This document shows positions 16,923 through 25,587 of a DNA stretch of 64,000 bases, piece after piece. Origin of the DNA: Pseudarthrobacter oxydans. GTDB lineage: Bacteria; Actinomycetota; Actinomycetes; Actinomycetales; Micrococcaceae. Location of the stretch: the NCBI RefSeq assembly GCF_030812335.1, contig NZ_JAUSSN010000004.1:372001-436000 (forward strand). The letters are read 5' to 3'. The notes beneath the pieces were generated by a model. That model was not told where the DNA came from. It searched no databases and saw only the letters and a list, made by a program, of their open reading frames with translations. The position numbers were made by a program, and so were the translations under genes. How positions within the stretch are numbered: the stretch's first letter is position 1; every line of letters starts with the position of its first letter.

Positions 16923-17615
16923 ATGAGTCTTGAGGCCATGGTTGAAGACACCACTCATCTGCTGGAAATCTGGGTCACCGGCTGGGCCGGCTGCCGGGGA
17001 TATGAGACACGCAAGGAGGGCCGCTTCCCGGCGGCTTTCAGGGCGGACACTACCCACGAATGGGAATACTTCGCCCATGATCCCTCCGATGCGGAGTTCG
17101 CGGCGCTGGCCGCTGCCACCGTGGAGGTCCCCGCCAGGATCCTCACAGTCCTCACGAATGACGTTGCTCGATACCACTTCCTGGCCCAGCAGCAAGGGCT
17201 CAACGTCACGTCCGCCTCGCAGACGATGATGATCGTGGACATGGAGACCCAGGACGCCGAGGATCCCTGGCTTCCGGATGATGATCTCCGGTGGGTTCCG
17301 TCCCGGATCGACGGGGTCCACCATGCCGTGGTCTATGCCGGGGAAGAGGTGGCGGCCAGCGGCCGCATGTTCGTGGTGGGCCACACCGCAATCTTCGACA
17401 AGATCGTCACCGAACCCGGGTACCAACGCCGGGGCCTGGGCAGCTTCATCATGCGCGCCCTCGCCGCCCAGGCTTTCGAGCACGACGTCGAAACCGGGCT
17501 GCTGCTCGCCTCACTCGACGGGCAGAAGCTCTACTCTCACCTCGGCTGGACCACGGTCAGCCACGTGCTGATGCTCTCCGCCTCGGACGAGGGCTCGGAC
17601 CTGTCCGTGGGCTGA
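16923..17615 (+). CDS. GNAT-family N-acetyltransferase
   Basis: This 230-residue protein has a C-terminal GNAT fold with the acetyl-CoA loop EPGYQRRGLGSFIMRALAAQ around residue 165 and the following YSHLGWTTVSHVLML strand. The N-terminal half (LEIWVTGWAGCRGYETRKEG) looks like a divergent GNAT-like or oligomerisation part, as in two-domain members. The acyl acceptor is not predictable. The ATG is 6 nt after TACGCT (16911-16916), a leaderless start, with TTGCTT further upstream. It sits between trhO (opposite strand) and the helicase gene. Confidence 0.82.
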   Translation: MSLEAMVEDTTHLLEIWVTGWAGCRGYETRKEGRFPAAFRADTTHEWEYFAHDPSDAEFAALAAATVEVPARILTVLTNDVARYHFLAQQQGLNVTSASQTMMIVDMETQDAEDPWLPDDDLRWVPSRIDGVHHAVVYAGEEVAASGRMFVVGHTAIFDKIVTEPGYQRRGLGSFIMRALAAQAFEHDVETGLLLASLDGQKLYSHLGWTTVSHVLMLSASDEGSDLSVG

Positions 17616-17676
17616 GGCCCTGGGCAGGCGGGTCACGCGCCCCGGACGATTTGAGGCCGGGTGAAAGAATGTACGA

Positions 17677-20064
17677 GTGAACCCACATGAGTCCCTGATT
17701 CCGTTGCTGGGCCGCGGCCCGGACCCGGAACAGCTCCGTCATGTGCGCACCATTCCCGCCCGCCAGGCCGTGCACGCGCCCTGGCCCGGCTGGACCCACC
17801 CCGATCTGGTCAACGCCTACGGTTCGCTGGGCATCCAGGAGCCCTACCGCCACCAGATCCAGGCCGCCGACCTCGCCCACGCCGGCGAGCACGTGGTGAT
17901 CGCCACCGGCACCGCCTCCGGCAAGTCGCTGGCCTACCAGCTGCCGGCGCTGGACGCGATCCACCGCTCCGAACTGCGGGTCCTCGCCGATCCCGGCAAA
18001 ATCCACGACGACGGCGCCGTCACCCTGTATCTCTCCCCCACCAAAGCCCTGGCAGCCGACCAGCTGGCCGCGATCCGGGCGCTGAAGCTCCCCACCGTCC
18101 GGGCCGAGACCTACGACGGCGATACCGACCCCGCCTCCCGCCGCTGGATCCGGGACCACGCAAACTTCATCCTGGCCAACCCCGACATGCTGCACTTCGG
18201 GATCCTCCCCAACCACGCCTGGTGGGCGCGGTTCTTCCGCCGGCTGCGCTACGTGGTCGTGGACGAGGCCCACAGCTACCGCGGCGTCTTCGGATCGCAC
18301 GTGGCCAACCTGATGCGCCGGCTGCGCCGCATCTGCGCCTACTACAGCCCCGACGGGTCCGGACCGGTGTTCATCGCCGCCTCCGCCACGGCGTCCGAGC
18401 CCGGCACTTCCTTCGGCCGGCTCATCGGCGCCCCGGTCCGGGCCGTGTCGGAGGACTCCTCGCCCCACGGCTCCACGACCGTGGCGTTCTGGGAGCCTGC
18501 CCTGACCGAGCTCCGCGGCGAGAACGGCGCCAAGGAGCGGCGCACGGCGGTCGCGGAAACCGCGGACCTGCTGGCCAATCTGGTCTCGTCGCGGGTGCGG
18601 ACCATTGCGTTCATCAAGTCCCGGCGCGGCGCCGAGACCATTGCCTCCATTACCAAGCGCCTCCTCGACGAGGTCGATCCCAGCCTGCCGCAGCGGGTCG
18701 CGGCCTACCGCTCGGGCTACCTGCCGGAGGAGCGCCGGGCCCTGGAGAAGTCGCTGCGCTCCGGCGAGCTGCTGGGCGTCTCCAGCACTTCGGCCCTGGA
18801 GCTGGGGATCGACATCTCCGGCCTCGACGCCGTGCTCGTGGCCGGCTGGCCGGGAACCCGCGCGTCGTTGTTCCAGCAGATCGGCCGGGCCGGCCGGGCC
18901 GGACAGGATGCCATTGCCGCTTTCGTCGCCAGCGATGACCCGCTGGACACCTACCTGGTGAACCACCCCGAGGCGATCTTCGACGTCTCGGTGGAGGCCA
19001 CCGTTTTTGATCCTTCCAATCCCTATGTGCTCGGTCCCCACCTGTGCGCCGCAGCCGCAGAACTGCCGCTGGGTTCTGCGGAGCTGGACCTGTTCGGTGC
19101 CACGTCCGAGAAGTTGCTGGACCAGCTGGTGGCCCAGGGCTACCTGCGCCGGCGCCCCGCGGGATGGTTCTGGACCCACCCGCAAAGCGCGGCGGCCATG
19201 GTGAACCTGAGGGCCGACGGCGGCGGCCCGGTGAGCATCGTGGACGCCGACACGGGATCCCTGCTCGGGACCATGGATTCCCCGCAGACGCACTACCAGG
19301 CCCACACGGGAGCGATCTACGTCCACCAGGGCGAGAGCTACGTGGTGGAGGACCTGAACGAGGACGATCACTGCGTGATGGTGCGCCGGGCGAACCCGGA
19401 CTACTACACCACCGCACGGGACGTGACCCAGATCGAGGTGCTCGAAACGCAGCGCACCACGCAGTGGGGCGACGTGGCCGTGCACTTCGGGGACGTGAAA
19501 GTCACAACGCAGGTGGTCTCCTTCCAGCGCAAGGCGCTGATTTCCAATGAGATCCTCGGCGAGGAGCCGCTGCAGCTGGGTGCCCGGGACCTGTTCACCA
19601 AGGCGGTGTGGTTTGTCATGGACAACCGCTCGCTGACCGGGGCGGGGCTGATCGAGGCGCAGTTCCCGGGTGCCCTGCACGCCGCGGAACACGCGGCCAT
19701 CGGTCTCCTGCCACTGGTGGCCTCCAGCGACCGTTGGGACATCGGCGGGGTGTCCACGGCCATTCACGCCGACACCGGGGTGCCGACCATCTTTGTGTAC
19801 GACGGCCACCCCGGCGGGGCAGGCTTCGCCGAGCGCGGCTACGACAAGGCCCGAGTCTGGCTTGCCGCCACCCGCGACGCGATCAAGGCCTGCGAATGCG
19901 AGTCCGGCTGCCCGTCCTGCGTGCAGTCGCCCAAATGCGGCAACAAGAACAATCCCCTCGACAAGGACGCCGCCGTGACCCTCATCGACGTGCTGCTCCA
20001 GGACGCGACAGACCAGATGCGCACCGGACTGCCGGACCACGCCGCGACACCCCTGCAGGCGTAG
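17677..20064 (+). CDS. DEAD/DEAH-box helicase of the MrfA/Hrq1 type (helicase/secretion neighbourhood)
   Basis: This 795-residue ATP-dependent helicase has an N-terminal RecA domain with Walker A ATGTASGKSLAYQLPAL near residue 76 and DEAH motif VVVDEAHSYRG near residue 195. The second RecA domain carries the QIGRAGRAGQD motif VI. A C-terminal MrfA-type domain ends in a cysteine cluster, CECESGCPSCVQSPKCG, a presumed zinc site as in Bacillus MrfA, which works in mitomycin-lesion repair. Actinobacteria keep this helicase beside the Tad locus on the opposite strand. GTG 17677 starts 6 nt after AAGAAT, so it may be leaderless. Confidence 0.9.
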   Translation: MNPHESLIPLLGRGPDPEQLRHVRTIPARQAVHAPWPGWTHPDLVNAYGSLGIQEPYRHQIQAADLAHAGEHVVIATGTASGKSLAYQLPALDAIHRSELRVLADPGKIHDDGAVTLYLSPTKALAADQLAAIRALKLPTVRAETYDGDTDPASRRWIRDHANFILANPDMLHFGILPNHAWWARFFRRLRYVVVDEAHSYRGVFGSHVANLMRRLRRICAYYSPDGSGPVFIAASATASEPGTSFGRLIGAPVRAVSEDSSPHGSTTVAFWEPALTELRGENGAKERRTAVAETADLLANLVSSRVRTIAFIKSRRGAETIASITKRLLDEVDPSLPQRVAAYRSGYLPEERRALEKSLRSGELLGVSSTSALELGIDISGLDAVLVAGWPGTRASLFQQIGRAGRAGQDAIAAFVASDDPLDTYLVNHPEAIFDVSVEATVFDPSNPYVLGPHLCAAAAELPLGSAELDLFGATSEKLLDQLVAQGYLRRRPAGWFWTHPQSAAAMVNLRADGGGPVSIVDADTGSLLGTMDSPQTHYQAHTGAIYVHQGESYVVEDLNEDDHCVMVRRANPDYYTTARDVTQIEVLETQRTTQWGDVAVHFGDVKVTTQVVSFQRKALISNEILGEEPLQLGARDLFTKAVWFVMDNRSLTGAGLIEAQFPGALHAAEHAAIGLLPLVASSDRWDIGGVSTAIHADTGVPTIFVYDGHPGGAGFAERGYDKARVWLAATRDAIKACECESGCPSCVQSPKCGNKNNPLDKDAAVTLIDVLLQDATDQMRTGLPDHAATPLQA

Positions 20065-20096
20065 CCGCTGCTGCGTCCACGGCCAGGGCCACCCGC

Positions 20097-20591
20097 TCAC
20101 GGCGGCGGCCCGGCCCTGGCCAGACCGGTGGCCGCACCCACGGGCGTGCGGACATCGAGTTCAGTCCGGACCTGGACCGTGAACCCGGCGCCCGCCGCGC
20201 AGCTCAGGACCCGGGCGCCGTTCCGGTGTGCCACCTCCACGGCGACGGCGCACGGCTCCCCCGGAGCGATTCCCCGGGCGGCGTCCGCGGCGGCGAGGGC
20301 AGCCAGGTCCGCGGCGGCCGCCGCCCGGGACGCCATCGCGGCCGACTGGGCCAGCATTGCGAGCAGGACCGCGGCGAGCACGACCAGCAGTGCCAGCCCC
20401 AGCGCCAGCACGGTGCCGGCGCCCCGTTCCCCGGATTCCCCGGGCTCCCCGGATTCCCCGAGGATCGCGGGTTCGGGGAGCCCGCCCGACGCGCCCGGAC
20501 AATCCGGTGTCTCGAGCGCATGGTCCGGAAGCTTGCCCGAAGCGGCCGACTCCCCGACGTGGGGCGTGCTGCGGCGCTGAGGCCGGCTCAC
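20097..20591 (-). CDS. TadE-like protein of the Tad locus (Rv3654c-like)
   Basis: This is a 164-residue single-pass membrane protein. The start is GTG 20591, which overlaps the TadE stop codon by 4 bp (GTGA); an open frame far upstream is antisense noise. After a Pro/Gly/Glu-rich N-terminus comes SGERGAGTVLALGLALLVVL, the transmembrane helix, then an Ala-rich coiled segment (SRAAAAADLAALAAADAARG) and a small C-terminal domain with two cysteines. It matches the 'helicase/secretion neighbourhood TadE-like' family. The usual Glu at +5 after the putative cleavage glycine is absent, so it may be a non-processed pseudopilin. It is the last gene of the pilus operon. Confidence 0.8.
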   Translation of the reverse strand: MSRPQRRSTPHVGESAASGKLPDHALETPDCPGASGGLPEPAILGESGEPGESGERGAGTVLALGLALLVVLAAVLLAMLAQSAAMASRAAAAADLAALAAADAARGIAPGEPCAVAVEVAHRNGARVLSCAAGAGFTVQVRTELDVRTPVGAATGLARAGPPP

Positions 20592-21082
20592 GCGGCCAGA
20601 CCCTGTAGCTGGTGGCGCCGGGCCGCGGGGACGCGGGCAGCGGCCGAAGGCCCGGACGTTTCGCCCCGGGTCCAGGCACGGGCCGTGAGGGTCCAGGGGA
20701 GGAGCGAGCCAACGGCGCCCGGAACCTTGCCGGACACTGTGACGCTGAGCCATCCGCCGTCGGACGCCACCGCCGACGCCGCTGAGGCGCCCGCGAGCCG
20801 GCGGACAATCACGTCCACGGCGGCCGCATCCTCGCCCCGGGCCAGGGCCCGGGCACCGGCCCGGGCCGCCTCCTCCAGCCGCAGCTGGGTGACTCCCGCC
20901 GCTGAGCCGGCCAGTAGCAGGGCGAGCAGGAGCAGGACGGCGGGCAGCGCCACCGCGAATTCGGCAGTCACGACGCCGCGGCACGTGTCGCCGCCCGCGC
21001 ACTGCCACCGCCGGGGGCGCCGTGCGGCTGGCGGTGTCGACGCTGCCCCCTTCATCCTCCCGGCCGGCCATCGGCAGCTCAT
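20588..21082 (-). CDS. TadE-family pseudopilin (Rv3655c-like)
   Basis: This is a 164-residue protein, a minor pilin of a Tad/Flp-type apparatus. A hydrophilic leader is followed by CRGVVTAEFAVALPAVLLLL: a glycine, then VVTAE with Glu at position +5, then a transmembrane stretch, the classic class III prepilin pattern. The C-terminal domain (LEEAARAGARALARGEDAAA, then SDGGWLSVTVSGKVPG) is extracytoplasmic. The ATG at 21082 overlaps the DUF4244 stop as ATGA, and its own stop overlaps the next GTG, so the genes are translationally coupled. Confidence 0.85.
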   Translation of the reverse strand: MSCRWPAGRMKGAASTPPAARRPRRWQCAGGDTCRGVVTAEFAVALPAVLLLLALLLAGSAAGVTQLRLEEAARAGARALARGEDAAAVDVIVRRLAGASAASAVASDGGWLSVTVSGKVPGAVGSLLPWTLTARAWTRGETSGPSAAARVPAARRHQLQGLAA

Positions 21083-21390
21083 GGCAAGGCGAGCGCCGTA
21101 CGGATGAGGTTCAACAAGAATCCCCGGACTTCGTCGCTGCGCATGATGAACACGAGGATGCCGGCAAACCCCACGGCGGCGAGCGTGGCAATGGCATATT
21201 CGGCCGTCGCCATCCCTGTCTCCGAGCCAAACAGCCTCCTCAGCCATCGAGGCCTTCTGGACGTTCGCACCCTGAGCGGGTCGGCGGCGCTGGCTCCCGG
21301 ATAGATTTCACGGATCTCAGCGTCCTCCGCCTCGGGATGGACTTTCAGCGCCTCGCGGGTTCCGGCGGTCGCAGCGGGATGACGTGCCAT
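21079..21390 (-). CDS. DUF4244 protein, candidate major Flp pilin (Rv3656c-like)
   Basis: This 103-residue protein has a 60-residue leader of unusual length followed by SETGMATAEYAIATLAAVGF and a hydrophobic helix. G before MATAEY puts Glu at +5 and Tyr at +6, the Flp pilin EY signature. Only about 25 residues follow the helix start, so the mature pilin would be short (roughly 40-45 residues). It occupies the pilin position between TadC and TadE. Unlike the other genes of the locus it is not overlapped by the gene upstream: 164 bp with a GC hairpin (21412-21427) separate it from tadC. AAGGA provides the ribosome site. Confidence 0.8.
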   Translation of the reverse strand: MARHPAATAGTREALKVHPEAEDAEIREIYPGASAADPLRVRTSRRPRWLRRLFGSETGMATAEYAIATLAAVGFAGILVFIMRSDEVRGFLLNLIRTALALP

Positions 21391-21411
21391 GGTTTTTCCT
21401 TTCCTTGGGTT

Positions 21412-21427
21412 CCGGCGGGACCGCCGG
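21412..21427. other. GC-rich hairpin between tadC and the pilin gene
   Basis: CCGGCGG-ga-CCGCCGG is a perfect 7-bp stem with a 2-nt loop in the only sizeable gap of the Tad operon, just upstream of the pilin ribosome site. It could be an RNA processing or stability element that raises pilin expression. No T-run follows on the minus strand. Confidence 0.5.
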
Positions 21428-21554
21428 CTGTTCTAAGACTCTTCCCGCTGGGACCGCGCCCCGTAAGGCGTCCCTCCAGCCAAGTGGAAAACCGGCGGCC
21501 AACGCGGACTGTGGAGGAAGGGCGCCACTGCCATCGCCTTGTCCACCACCGGGG

Positions 21555-22160
21555 TCAGCCCGGCAGCAGCGCCAGCAGCACCGGCAGGACGCCCAGGCAG
21601 ATGAAGGCCGGCAGTGAACACAAGCCGAGCGGCACCACGAGCCTCACGCCCAGGGCTGCGGCCTGTTTCTCCGCGGTCCGGAACCGCTCGCGCCGCAGGC
21701 GGGCCGCCTGGGCGTAAAGGATTGCCGAGGAGGGGGCGCCGGTGAGCGCGGCAAACCCCAGCGCATCGCGCACGGCAAGGAGTTCCGGCGTCCCGGCGCC
21801 GGAGCTGCCCCAGGCGGTGTCCCAGTCGGCGCCAACGGCCAGTGCCGCGACGACCGGCCGCAGCGGCCCCCGGATTTCGGGCGCCGCCAGCTCGGCGACG
21901 AGCGTCAGGGCACGGCCGAGGCCGGCCCCCGCCTCGAGCATCGCGCCGACCAGTTCCAGCAGCATTGCCGCATCTCCCAGACCGGGTCCGCCGGCTTCCC
22001 CGGCCCGCTCGCGGCTGTGTTCTGAACCCTTTCCGGCGTCCGGGGCGGGCAGCACCTGGCACCGGAGTCTCCGCCTGGCCATGCCGCGGTCCGAACACGC
22101 GGCCACGGCCGCGGCGGCCAGCACCGCCAGCACCGCAAGACCCGCGGCGTCCGCTGTCAC
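21555..22160 (-). CDS. tadC: TadC-like type II secretion F family membrane protein
   Basis: This 201-residue platform protein belongs to the Tad pilus machine. It has an N-terminal hydrophobic helix (LAVLAVLAAAAVAAC), a T2SF cytoplasmic domain (LLELVGAMLEAGAGLGRALT, then FAALTGAPSSAILYAQAARL, then RLRRERFRTAEKQAAALGV), and C-terminal helices (LVVPLGLCSLPAFICLGVLP). The GTG at 22160 overlaps the tadB stop as GTGA. It is compact compared with proteobacterial TadC (about 300 residues), as usual in actinobacteria. Confidence 0.88.
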   Translation of the reverse strand: MTADAAGLAVLAVLAAAAVAACSDRGMARRRLRCQVLPAPDAGKGSEHSRERAGEAGGPGLGDAAMLLELVGAMLEAGAGLGRALTLVAELAAPEIRGPLRPVVAALAVGADWDTAWGSSGAGTPELLAVRDALGFAALTGAPSSAILYAQAARLRRERFRTAEKQAAALGVRLVVPLGLCSLPAFICLGVLPVLLALLPG

Positions 22161-22984
22161 GGCCGGGACCCCTCAGCCGTCCGGACGAGCCGCGACGACC
22201 AGATCCGGCCTGCCGCGGTGAGGGCGAGGCCCGCCGCGAGCGCCGCCCCACCCAGCGGGGTTCCCAGCAGGACCGCGACAGGGTCCACGCCCAGCAGCAC
22301 GCCCAGGCCCAGACCCAGGAACGGAAGCCACGTCAGCAGCCGGACGGTCGCGCGGGGCCCGGCCAACGCCGTCTGCCGGGCGGCCTCGGCGTCGTCCTCG
22401 GCCTCAAGCTGGGCGGCGAAGCGCGTCAGCACCTCCGCCAGCGGGCAGCCGCTGGCCTCGGCAACGTCAAAGCATGCGGCGAGCTGGAACCAGATGCGGC
22501 GCGCCCGGACGCGCTCGCCGGCACCGTTTCCCCAGGCCTTCCCGGACTCCGTTCCGCCGGGCCCGGCCGCGGCGGAGCGGATCGCCGCTCCGACCGGCGA
22601 CCCGCGCGCCGCCGCGGCACGGGCCGCGGCAAGTATCCGCCCGGATTCCGGGGCGAGCACCAGGCTCCGGCCGGCACCTCCTGCCCCGGACACGGTTATG
22701 GCGGGGTCGCCCGCATGCAGGATCCACAGTTCATCCCACAACCGCGCGGGAACTCGGCCGCCCTTGAGCAAAGCCGCCAGCTGCTGCACGAGCAGGGTCA
22801 TCGAAACCGCCGGGGCGCTCCGTCGCCGCCACCCTGCCACGCCGCCCGCACGCGCAGGAGAGCCTGCTGCCGAGCCGTCCCGTGCGCTGGCGAGCGCCGC
22901 GCGAAGCCGGTGACGGGGGGCTCCCGCCGGGGAGAGCGCGAGGATCATGGCGAGGGCCAGCACTCCGGTAAGCAGTGCGGTCAT
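22157..22984 (-). CDS. tadB: TadB-like type II secretion F family membrane protein
   Basis: This 275-residue inner-membrane platform protein starts MTALLTGVLALAMILALSPA (first helix). It has a T2SF domain with MTLLVQQLAALLKGGRVPAR and WFQLAACFDVAEASGCPLAE-like segments, then paired C-terminal helices (LLTWLPFLGLGLGVLLGVDP, then GTPLGGAALAAGLALTAAGR). The ATG at 22984 overlaps the tadA stop by ATGA. An in-frame start 18 codons upstream lies inside tadA and is rejected. With TadC it probably forms the platform driven by the TadA ATPase. Confidence 0.87.
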   Translation of the reverse strand: MTALLTGVLALAMILALSPAGAPRHRLRAALASARDGSAAGSPARAGGVAGWRRRSAPAVSMTLLVQQLAALLKGGRVPARLWDELWILHAGDPAITVSGAGGAGRSLVLAPESGRILAAARAAAARGSPVGAAIRSAAAGPGGTESGKAWGNGAGERVRARRIWFQLAACFDVAEASGCPLAEVLTRFAAQLEAEDDAEAARQTALAGPRATVRLLTWLPFLGLGLGVLLGVDPVAVLLGTPLGGAALAAGLALTAAGRIWSSRLVRTAEGSRP

Positions 22985-24234
22985 GCCGGCTCCACCAGGG
23001 ACGGGTCGACGCTGAGACGGAACGCCAGCCGCGGCCATGCCGGCCCGCCGCGGACATCACCGCCGCCAATGTTCAGCGCGGAGCCGACTACCAGGCCCGC
23101 CGGGCTGTCTTCGAGCACTCCGATGCAGGCCACGGTCCGCCCGTTGTTCATCCGTTCCACGTGGACCACGGCGTCGAGGGCGCTGGCCGCCTGCAGCCGG
23201 ACGGCGTCCTGCCCCATCCCGGCCAGCGCACCCAGCGCGGTCAACCGCGCCGGCACGTCGGCCGCGGTGTTGGCGTGGATGGTCCCGCCGCCCCCGCTGT
23301 GTCCGGTGTTCATGGCAGCCAGCAGTTCACGCACTTCGGCACCCCTGCACTCCCCCACCACCAGCCGGTCCGGCCGCATCCGCAGCGACTGCCGCACCAG
23401 CTCGCCCAAATCCACGGCGCCGCCGCCTTCGAGGTTGCCGTGCCGCGCCTCCAGCGAAACGACGTGCGGGTGAACCGGGTTCAGTTCCGAGGCGTCCTCA
23501 ATCAGGACCAGCCGCTCGCCGGACGGACACAGGCCGAGGAGCGTGGCGAGCAGTGTTGTTTTTCCCGACCCGGTGGCGCCGCTGATCAAAAAGCTCAGAC
23601 GCCGTTCCACCATCCGCTCCAGCACGGTCTGCACCACGGCCCCGAACATTCCGTTCCGCCGCAGCTCATCCATCGAGAACACCCGTTCACGCCGGATCCT
23701 GATGCTCAGGAGCGTCCCCGCTGTGGAGATCGGCGGAAGCACGGCATGGACCCGGAACCCGCCGTCGAGCCGGACGTCCACGCAGGGCGAGCCGTCATCC
23801 AGGCGCCGCCCGCCGGCCGATACGAGCCGGGCTGCCAGTGCCCGGACCTGCGGTTCACCGGAGAACGCCACCGGCGCCCTTTCGAGTCCGCCGCCGCGGT
23901 CCAGCCAGACGGAGGCCGGTCCGTTGACAAAGATGTCTGTCACGGCCGGGTCCCGGACCAGGACCTGCAGGGGCCCGAGGCCATTCAGTTCCGCGCTGAT
24001 CCCCTCAACCGCGGCCAGGGCTCCGGCGGTCCCCAGCAGGCGTCCGCTCGCCTGCACGGCGGCCGCCACCCGGGAGGGGGTCACCGGCCCGGCGTCGGAC
24101 ATCACGGATTCGCGGACGGACTCCAGCAGCCGTGCGTCCACGGAGGCCCGGCCCGGCGGCCGGTAGCGCCGGCCACCGGGGTCGCCGGGGCCGGCACCGG
24201 AGTCCGGGGGCCACGGTGCCGAGTGGGCGCTCAT
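22981..24234 (-). CDS. tadA: TadA/CpaF-family secretion ATPase
   Basis: This 417-residue hexameric ATPase energises pilus assembly. An N-terminal helical domain contains LNGLGPLQVLVRDPAVTDIF. The catalytic domain has Walker A SGATGSGKTTLLATLLG near residue 220, an Asp box LVLIEDASELNP, the Walker B region RPDRLVVGECRGAEVRELL and the His box GHSGGGGTIHANTAADV. It is the 'helicase/secretion neighbourhood ATPase' type. Start and stop overlap the neighbouring genes by 4 bp each, linking it with the CpaE-like gene and tadB. Confidence 0.93.
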   Translation of the reverse strand: MSAHSAPWPPDSGAGPGDPGGRRYRPPGRASVDARLLESVRESVMSDAGPVTPSRVAAAVQASGRLLGTAGALAAVEGISAELNGLGPLQVLVRDPAVTDIFVNGPASVWLDRGGGLERAPVAFSGEPQVRALAARLVSAGGRRLDDGSPCVDVRLDGGFRVHAVLPPISTAGTLLSIRIRRERVFSMDELRRNGMFGAVVQTVLERMVERRLSFLISGATGSGKTTLLATLLGLCPSGERLVLIEDASELNPVHPHVVSLEARHGNLEGGGAVDLGELVRQSLRMRPDRLVVGECRGAEVRELLAAMNTGHSGGGGTIHANTAADVPARLTALGALAGMGQDAVRLQAASALDAVVHVERMNNGRTVACIGVLEDSPAGLVVGSALNIGGGDVRGGPAWPRLAFRLSVDPSLVEPA

Positions 24235-25430
24235 CCGGCGGCTCCGGCGCCGAAATCGAGAACCGTGCCGGCGAACCGCCGGACATTGCGCTGCCGTCCC
24301 GTATCCAGCAGGCGCCCGAGTTCCGTGGCGGCCGCGGCGCGCCTGACGTCCGGCATGATCCCGGCCAGGGGCAACCCGACGGACTCGGCAATCAGCTCTG
24401 CATCCAGCGAGGCCCCGGGCCTGCCCCGCACCACCAGCACCGTCTCCACCGCAGGGAGGTCCTGCAGGAGCCGGGCCGTGGCCACGGCCGCCCGCAGCAG
24501 CGCCGGCGCAACAACAATCATCCGGTCGCAGTCCCAGGCGAAAGTCCGCAGCGCTTCCGCACCCCGGCCAATGTCCACGAGGACCAGCTCGAACCCCCGC
24601 CGGGCGGCGTCAAGCACCCCGGCCACGACGGCCTGCTCCACGCCGCTGTGGCGTTCCTTGTTCCCGGGCCAGGACAGGAAGGGGAACCCCCCGGCCAGGG
24701 GCAGCGAGTCGGCGAGCTGGCGGGGATCGATCGTGCCGCTGGCATCCGCCAGATCCGGCCAGCGGAGCCCTGGCGTTTCCTCCGCGGCGAGCGCCAGCTC
24801 CAGGCCCCCGCCCCACGGGTCACCGTCCACCAGCAGGACACGCAGACCCTCCCGTGCGGCAGCATGGGCCAGCCACACAGCTGCCGTGCTGGCTCCGGCG
24901 CCGCCGCAACCGCCGACAATCCCGAGGACGAGTCCGCCGGATTCGGGAGCACGGGAGCGGCTGAGGTACTCGGCGAGCCAGGACGCGGCCTCGGGCAGCA
25001 CAGCGACGCGTTCGGCGCCGATGGCGGCGGCCAGGTGCCACAGGCTGTCGCCGTCCCCGGTGAGGCCAATGAGCACGGCCGGTGAACGTCCCCGCGGCGG
25101 CAACTCGCGGATGTCGCTGCCGAGCAGCACCACCGCGGCACTGTCCCAGAAGGGCGCCGCTTCCCGAATGTTCGCCACCGTGCGCAGCTGCCCGCCGGAC
25201 GCCGCCACGGCGCGTTCCACTTCACCGCGCAGCGCCTCGAACCCCGTCACGAGCAACGTCTCCGCCGACCCGTCCGGCACCCACGGCGCATCACCGGCCG
25301 CAGTGCCTGGCGCAGTGCCTGGCGCGGTGCGTGACGCAATGCCCGGCCCGGACCCGGGGCCCGGCAGCCGGCCTGCCCCGGGACCAGTGCCGGACCCGGG
25401 ACCGAAGGTTGCCAGCTGGTGCCTGCTCAT
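24231..25430 (-). CDS. CpaE/TadZ-like septum-site or pilus-localising ATPase (Rv3660c/Ssd-like)
   Basis: This 399-residue protein is the first gene of the Tad operon. A Gly/Pro-rich N-terminus is encoded partly by 12-bp tandem repeats (about 25300-25350). A receiver-like domain follows (LLVTGFEALRGEVERAVAAS, then AAVVLLGSDIRELPPRGRSP). The C-terminal half is a MinD/ParA-type ATPase with deviant Walker A VGGCGGAGASTAAVWLAHAA and FELVLVDIGRG. CpaE/TadZ proteins position the pilus machine at the cell pole; the mycobacterial orthologue Ssd affects septum formation. I set the start at ATG 25430 (MSRHQLATFGPGSG); upstream in-frame codons are less likely. Confidence 0.85.
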   Translation of the reverse strand: MSRHQLATFGPGSGTGPGAGRLPGPGSGPGIASRTAPGTAPGTAAGDAPWVPDGSAETLLVTGFEALRGEVERAVAASGGQLRTVANIREAAPFWDSAAVVLLGSDIRELPPRGRSPAVLIGLTGDGDSLWHLAAAIGAERVAVLPEAASWLAEYLSRSRAPESGGLVLGIVGGCGGAGASTAAVWLAHAAAREGLRVLLVDGDPWGGGLELALAAEETPGLRWPDLADASGTIDPRQLADSLPLAGGFPFLSWPGNKERHSGVEQAVVAGVLDAARRGFELVLVDIGRGAEALRTFAWDCDRMIVVAPALLRAAVATARLLQDLPAVETVLVVRGRPGASLDAELIAESVGLPLAGIMPDVRRAAAATELGRLLDTGRQRNVRRFAGTVLDFGAGAAG

Positions 25431-25494
25431 GCGCCCACTCTGCCCGGCCCCGGAACCGGCCATAACCCGCGGCGGCCGCTATGTGGACAAGCCG

Positions 25495-25543
25495 GGTCAC
25501 CAGGGCGCGTGACCAGGCCGGGTCACCTGGGGAGGTCACCAGG
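25495..25543. repeat. Cluster of GGTCACC(A/T)GG repeats upstream of the polymerase gene
   Basis: GGTCACCAGG occurs at 25495-25504 and 25534-25543, GGTCACCTGG at 25521-25530, and GTGACCAGG at 25509-25517. GTGACC (25509-25514) and GGTCAC (25521-25526) form an inverted repeat around a 6-bp centre. The cluster lies in the divergent region between the Tad operon and the DNA polymerase gene and could be an operator array, or a simple local duplication. Confidence 0.55.
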
Positions 25544-25587
25544 GCAGGTGCACGGGGCACTCCGTACCGCAGGGCAGAATTGACCCT

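Noticed and set aside
20592..21071. Long N-terminal extension of the TadE-like gene
   Set aside because: The extension is antisense-like and Gly/Arg/Pro-rich; GTG 20591 overlaps the TadE stop as GTGA.
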